64,000 bases of DNA. It comes from Acinetobacter tandoii DSM 14970 = CIP 107469. GTDB taxonomy: Bacteria; Pseudomonadota; Gammaproteobacteria; Pseudomonadales; Moraxellaceae. Every line of letters begins with the position of its first letter. The first letter of the stretch is position 1. The stretch is from assembly GCF_000400735.1 (NCBI RefSeq), contig NZ_KE007360.1:201372-265371 (forward strand). Direction: 5' to 3'. Shown here one piece after another: positions 62,060 to 64,000 of the stretch. The notes under the pieces are model-generated. The model had not been told where the DNA came from. It worked only from the letters and a program-made list of their open reading frames with translations, and did no database searches. The position numbers and the translations under genes are program-made.

Positions 62060-63355
62060 TTATTTAGGTGCCCAAGCGGGTTCACGAACTTCACCTTGTT
62101 CACTTGGTAAATTCATACGGAAACGGCCATCGACCGACATAATTGAGAGTAAACCACGGTTGTCTTCGCGAGTGGCATACACCACCATTTGCCCATTTGG
62201 CGAGAAGCTTGGGGATTCGTCCAGACTGGTTGGGGTTAGAATATTGGTGATCCCCGTATTAATGTCTTGAATTGCAACTTTGTAGCTACTGCCACTTGGA
62301 CGATGCACCAATGCCACTTTTTTACCATCGGCACTTAATGTACCTCGTGCGTTGAATGCACCACGGAAGGTAATACGCTTGCTACTGCCATCGGCAAAGC
62401 TATAACGGTAAATTTGTGGTGATCCACCACGGTCAGAGGTAAAAATAAATGACTTACCATCAGGTGCATAACGTGCTTCGGTATCAATTGCACTGTCATT
62501 GGTCATGCGTTGTAACTGGCGAGTATTTAAATCCATTTGGTAAATTTCAGGATTACCATGCATAGACGCAGTAAATAGCATCGATTTGCCATCTGGAGAG
62601 AAACTTGGTGCGCCATTTAAGCCACGGAAGCTTGCCAGTTTCTCACGTTGACCTGTGGCTAAATCTTGTACATAAATCGCAGGACGTTTGCTTTCAAACG
62701 ACACATAAGCAATTTTTTGGGCATCCGGTGTCCACGCAGGAGACAAGATTGGATCACGCGAGGTGAGAATAGTTTTAGGCTGTTCACCATCTGTATCTGC
62801 AATTTGTAAGGTATAGCGCTGCTCAGGTGTTGCAGGATTACGGAGTACATAGGCAATACGTCCGCTAAAATCCCCTTGAATGCCAGTTAATGCTTGGTAA
62901 ATGGCATCGCTGATCATATGAGCAGCTTGACGTACGCGTGAAGTGGGTACGGTCAATAATTCATTGAGTAGATATTGTTTTTTTTCAATATCATAAAGTT
63001 GATAATGAACCTCATAACTTCCCGCAGCATTTTGTTTAATTTCCCCTGTGACAACATAAGGAACGCCCGCGGACTGCCAAGCAGCAGCATTAGGATTATT
63101 CATGCTCGCGCTTGCAGGTAGGTTTTGTGATGCACTGCTAAATTTTCCTGAACGATTCAGGTCATTTTCAACAATAGAATAAATGGTTTGATCATTACTG
63201 AATGGAATAATCGCAATTTTAGGGGCTTGTTCTGGTGCTTTGGCAATTTCTAAATGAAGTTGTGCATGACTGGTTTGAACAAGTAGTGGCATAAGTGCCG
63301 TCATGATTGCTAAACCAAGTAGATGTTTACGCGTATTTTCCATCATTCGCTGCAT
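62060..63355 (-). CDS. tolB: Tol-Pal system protein TolB
   Basis: Periplasmic beta-propeller that binds Pal and TolA. A signal peptide ends near TSHAQ (about 31). The N-terminal domain (APKIAIIPFSNDQ) is followed by a six-bladed WD40-like propeller with repeated SPDGK/APDGK turns (FSPDGKSMLFTASMHGNPEI, YAPDGKSFIFTSDRGGSPQI). Starts at 63355, 63346 or 63343 are possible; none has a strong ribosome site. Between tolA and pal. Confidence 0.95.
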   Translation of the reverse strand: MQRMMENTRKHLLGLAIMTALMPLLVQTSHAQLHLEIAKAPEQAPKIAIIPFSNDQTIYSIVENDLNRSGKFSSASQNLPASASMNNPNAAAWQSAGVPYVVTGEIKQNAAGSYEVHYQLYDIEKKQYLLNELLTVPTSRVRQAAHMISDAIYQALTGIQGDFSGRIAYVLRNPATPEQRYTLQIADTDGEQPKTILTSRDPILSPAWTPDAQKIAYVSFESKRPAIYVQDLATGQREKLASFRGLNGAPSFSPDGKSMLFTASMHGNPEIYQMDLNTRQLQRMTNDSAIDTEARYAPDGKSFIFTSDRGGSPQIYRYSFADGSSKRITFRGAFNARGTLSADGKKVALVHRPSGSSYKVAIQDINTGITNILTPTSLDESPSFSPNGQMVVYATREDNRGLLSIMSVDGRFRMNLPSEQGEVREPAWAPK

Positions 63356-63471
63356 ACTCTGAAACGTCAGTCTTTGTGGGTTGTGTGAAATTGCTTAACA
63401 TAATGGCATGAATTTGCATGATTTAAAGCATTACATTATGGCTAAACTGTTATAACACTGTGAAAATACTT

Positions 63472-63498
63472 AATCGCCATGCTTTTGGCATGGCGATT
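63472..63498. repeat. Perfect inverted repeat between tolA and tolB
   Basis: AATCGCCATGC-TTTTG-GCATGGCGATT: 11-base arms immediately after the tolA stop. No T run follows on the minus strand, so it may protect the tolA message or cause partial termination. Confidence 0.55.
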
Positions 63499-63502
63499 GT
63501 GA

Positions 63503-64000
63503 TTATTGGGCAGTGAAAGATGAAGTAAATGTGCGCGCTTCACGCCGTGCATCAGGGTCTGAAGGCATTGGATAAGGTGCCGCTGCACGAACTGCGGCTT
63601 CGACACTGGCTTTCATATCTGGGTCGCTTGCATTGACGACAACGGATAAAACTGTACCACTTTCACTTAAGGTGACTCGGGCGCTGGCTTTCTGACCTGA
63701 TGCGCTCGCTGGTGGATTCCACGCTCGCTTGACTTTGTTTTCAAAATCTCGTTTTGCTGTAGAGGCAATACGTTTTGCTTCAGCTTTTTTATTGGCAGCT
63801 TCTTCGGCAGCTTTCTTAGCCGCAGAGGCTTTAGCTTCTGCTTCGGCGCGTTCTTTTGCAGCAGCATCCGCCTGCGCTTTGGCTTTTGCAGTAGCATCCG
63901 CCTGAGCTTTGGCTTTTGCAGCGGCATCCGCTTGAGCTTTAGCTTTTGCAGCGGCATCCGCTTGTGCTTTGGCTTTTGCAGCGGCATCCGCTTGTGCTTT
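63503..64000 (-). CDS. tolA: TolA, C-terminal part (5' end outside the window)
   Basis: The frame runs from the window edge to TAA at 63505-63503 and encodes a long Ala/Lys/Gln/Asp-rich helix, then the TolA domain III: KRIASTAKRDFENKVKRAW, SARVTLSESGTVLSVVV, AAPYPMPSDPDARREARTF, ending FTSSFTAQ. TolA spans the periplasm and links TolQR to TolB-Pal. The helical part is made of a 30-base tandem repeat. Gene order tolA-tolB-pal confirms it. Confidence 0.93.
   Translation of the reverse strand, partial: KAQADAAAKAKAQADAAAKAKAQADAAAKAKAQADATAKAKAQADAAAKERAEAEAKASAAKKAAEEAANKKAEAKRIASTAKRDFENKVKRAWNPPASASGQKASARVTLSESGTVLSVVVNASDPDMKASVEAAVRAAAPYPMPSDPDARREARTFTSSFTAQ
63854..64000 (-). repeat. 30-base tandem repeat in tolA encoding a decapeptide
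   Basis: Nearly five copies (starting at 63854, 63884, 63914, 63944 and 63974) encode AQADAAAKAK with few changes (one Ala to Thr; one KER variant at the end). The array continues beyond the window edge. Confidence 0.9.

Noticed and set aside
63854..64000. CRISPR array or other mobile repeat
   Set aside because: The repeats are adjacent without spacers, keep the reading frame and encode the TolA helix.

Overview
The window reads as chromosomal DNA of an Acinetobacter species (Moraxellaceae, Gammaproteobacteria). The base composition is AT-rich, proteins such as GlnA, CysD, TehB, CycA and GyrA are strongly gammaproteobacterial, and the mix of a ComEC competence gene, a lolD gene paired with a single lolC-type gene, and secreted CSLREA proteins with a GlyGly-CTERM tail fits that genus. 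The GyrA is about 87 residues longer than the length I recall for A. baumannii, so the species is probably another one. I see no rRNA, tRNA, insertion sequence, prophage or CRISPR array. Most of the window is ordinary core genome.

Layout. 1-7 kb: the end of a YddG-type exporter, a decayed outer-membrane protein gene, then glnA behind a sigma-54 promoter with clustered NtrC-like sites, ubiC-ubiA, and a secreted lipase-like lipoprotein. 7-13 kb: cysD-cysN (sulfate activation; CysN carries what looks like a dead APS-kinase tail), tehB, a Tim44-domain protein and radA. 13.5-21 kb: two amino-acid carriers (AGCS family and CycA), then lptM-lysA-dapF-hydrolase-xerC, a close relative of the enterobacterial yifL-dapF-xerC neighbourhood. 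21-29.5 kb: small genes, a divergent Lrp regulator/LysE exporter pair, etfBA, and gyrA with a large extra segment. 29.5-36 kb: a GltP-like symporter and a four-gene export operon (TolC, HlyD, two ABC-2 permeases) with no ATPase gene, fronted by a promoter overlapped by a 20-bp palindrome.

36-53 kb: serC, a short AT-rich interval with two perfect DnaA boxes, yaiI, an EamA permease, a PilZ protein divergent from lolC-lolD, comEC, an LpxL/LpxM-type acyltransferase, sppA, a hydrolase, purM-purN, an AI-2E family permease and hda. 53-59 kb is the most distinctive part. Two tandem secreted beta-helix proteins with CSLREA motifs and C-terminal rhombosortase sorting tails are preceded by repeated TGCAATC elements. 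They face an operon of an ECF-type sigma factor, a one-pass membrane protein (probable anti-sigma) and a DUF3106 protein. The sigma factor's leader holds a perfect 14-bp inverted repeat that would sequester its ribosome binding site. 59-64 kb: a SpoU-family RNA methyltransferase, fbp, a small acidic protein, and the pal, tolB and (partial) tolA genes of the Tol-Pal system, with a 30-bp tandem repeat in tolA.

Starts were moved downstream of the longest frame wherever a Shine-Dalgarno sequence and family alignment supported it. All functional calls come from recognised motifs and remembered family sequences; no search was run.
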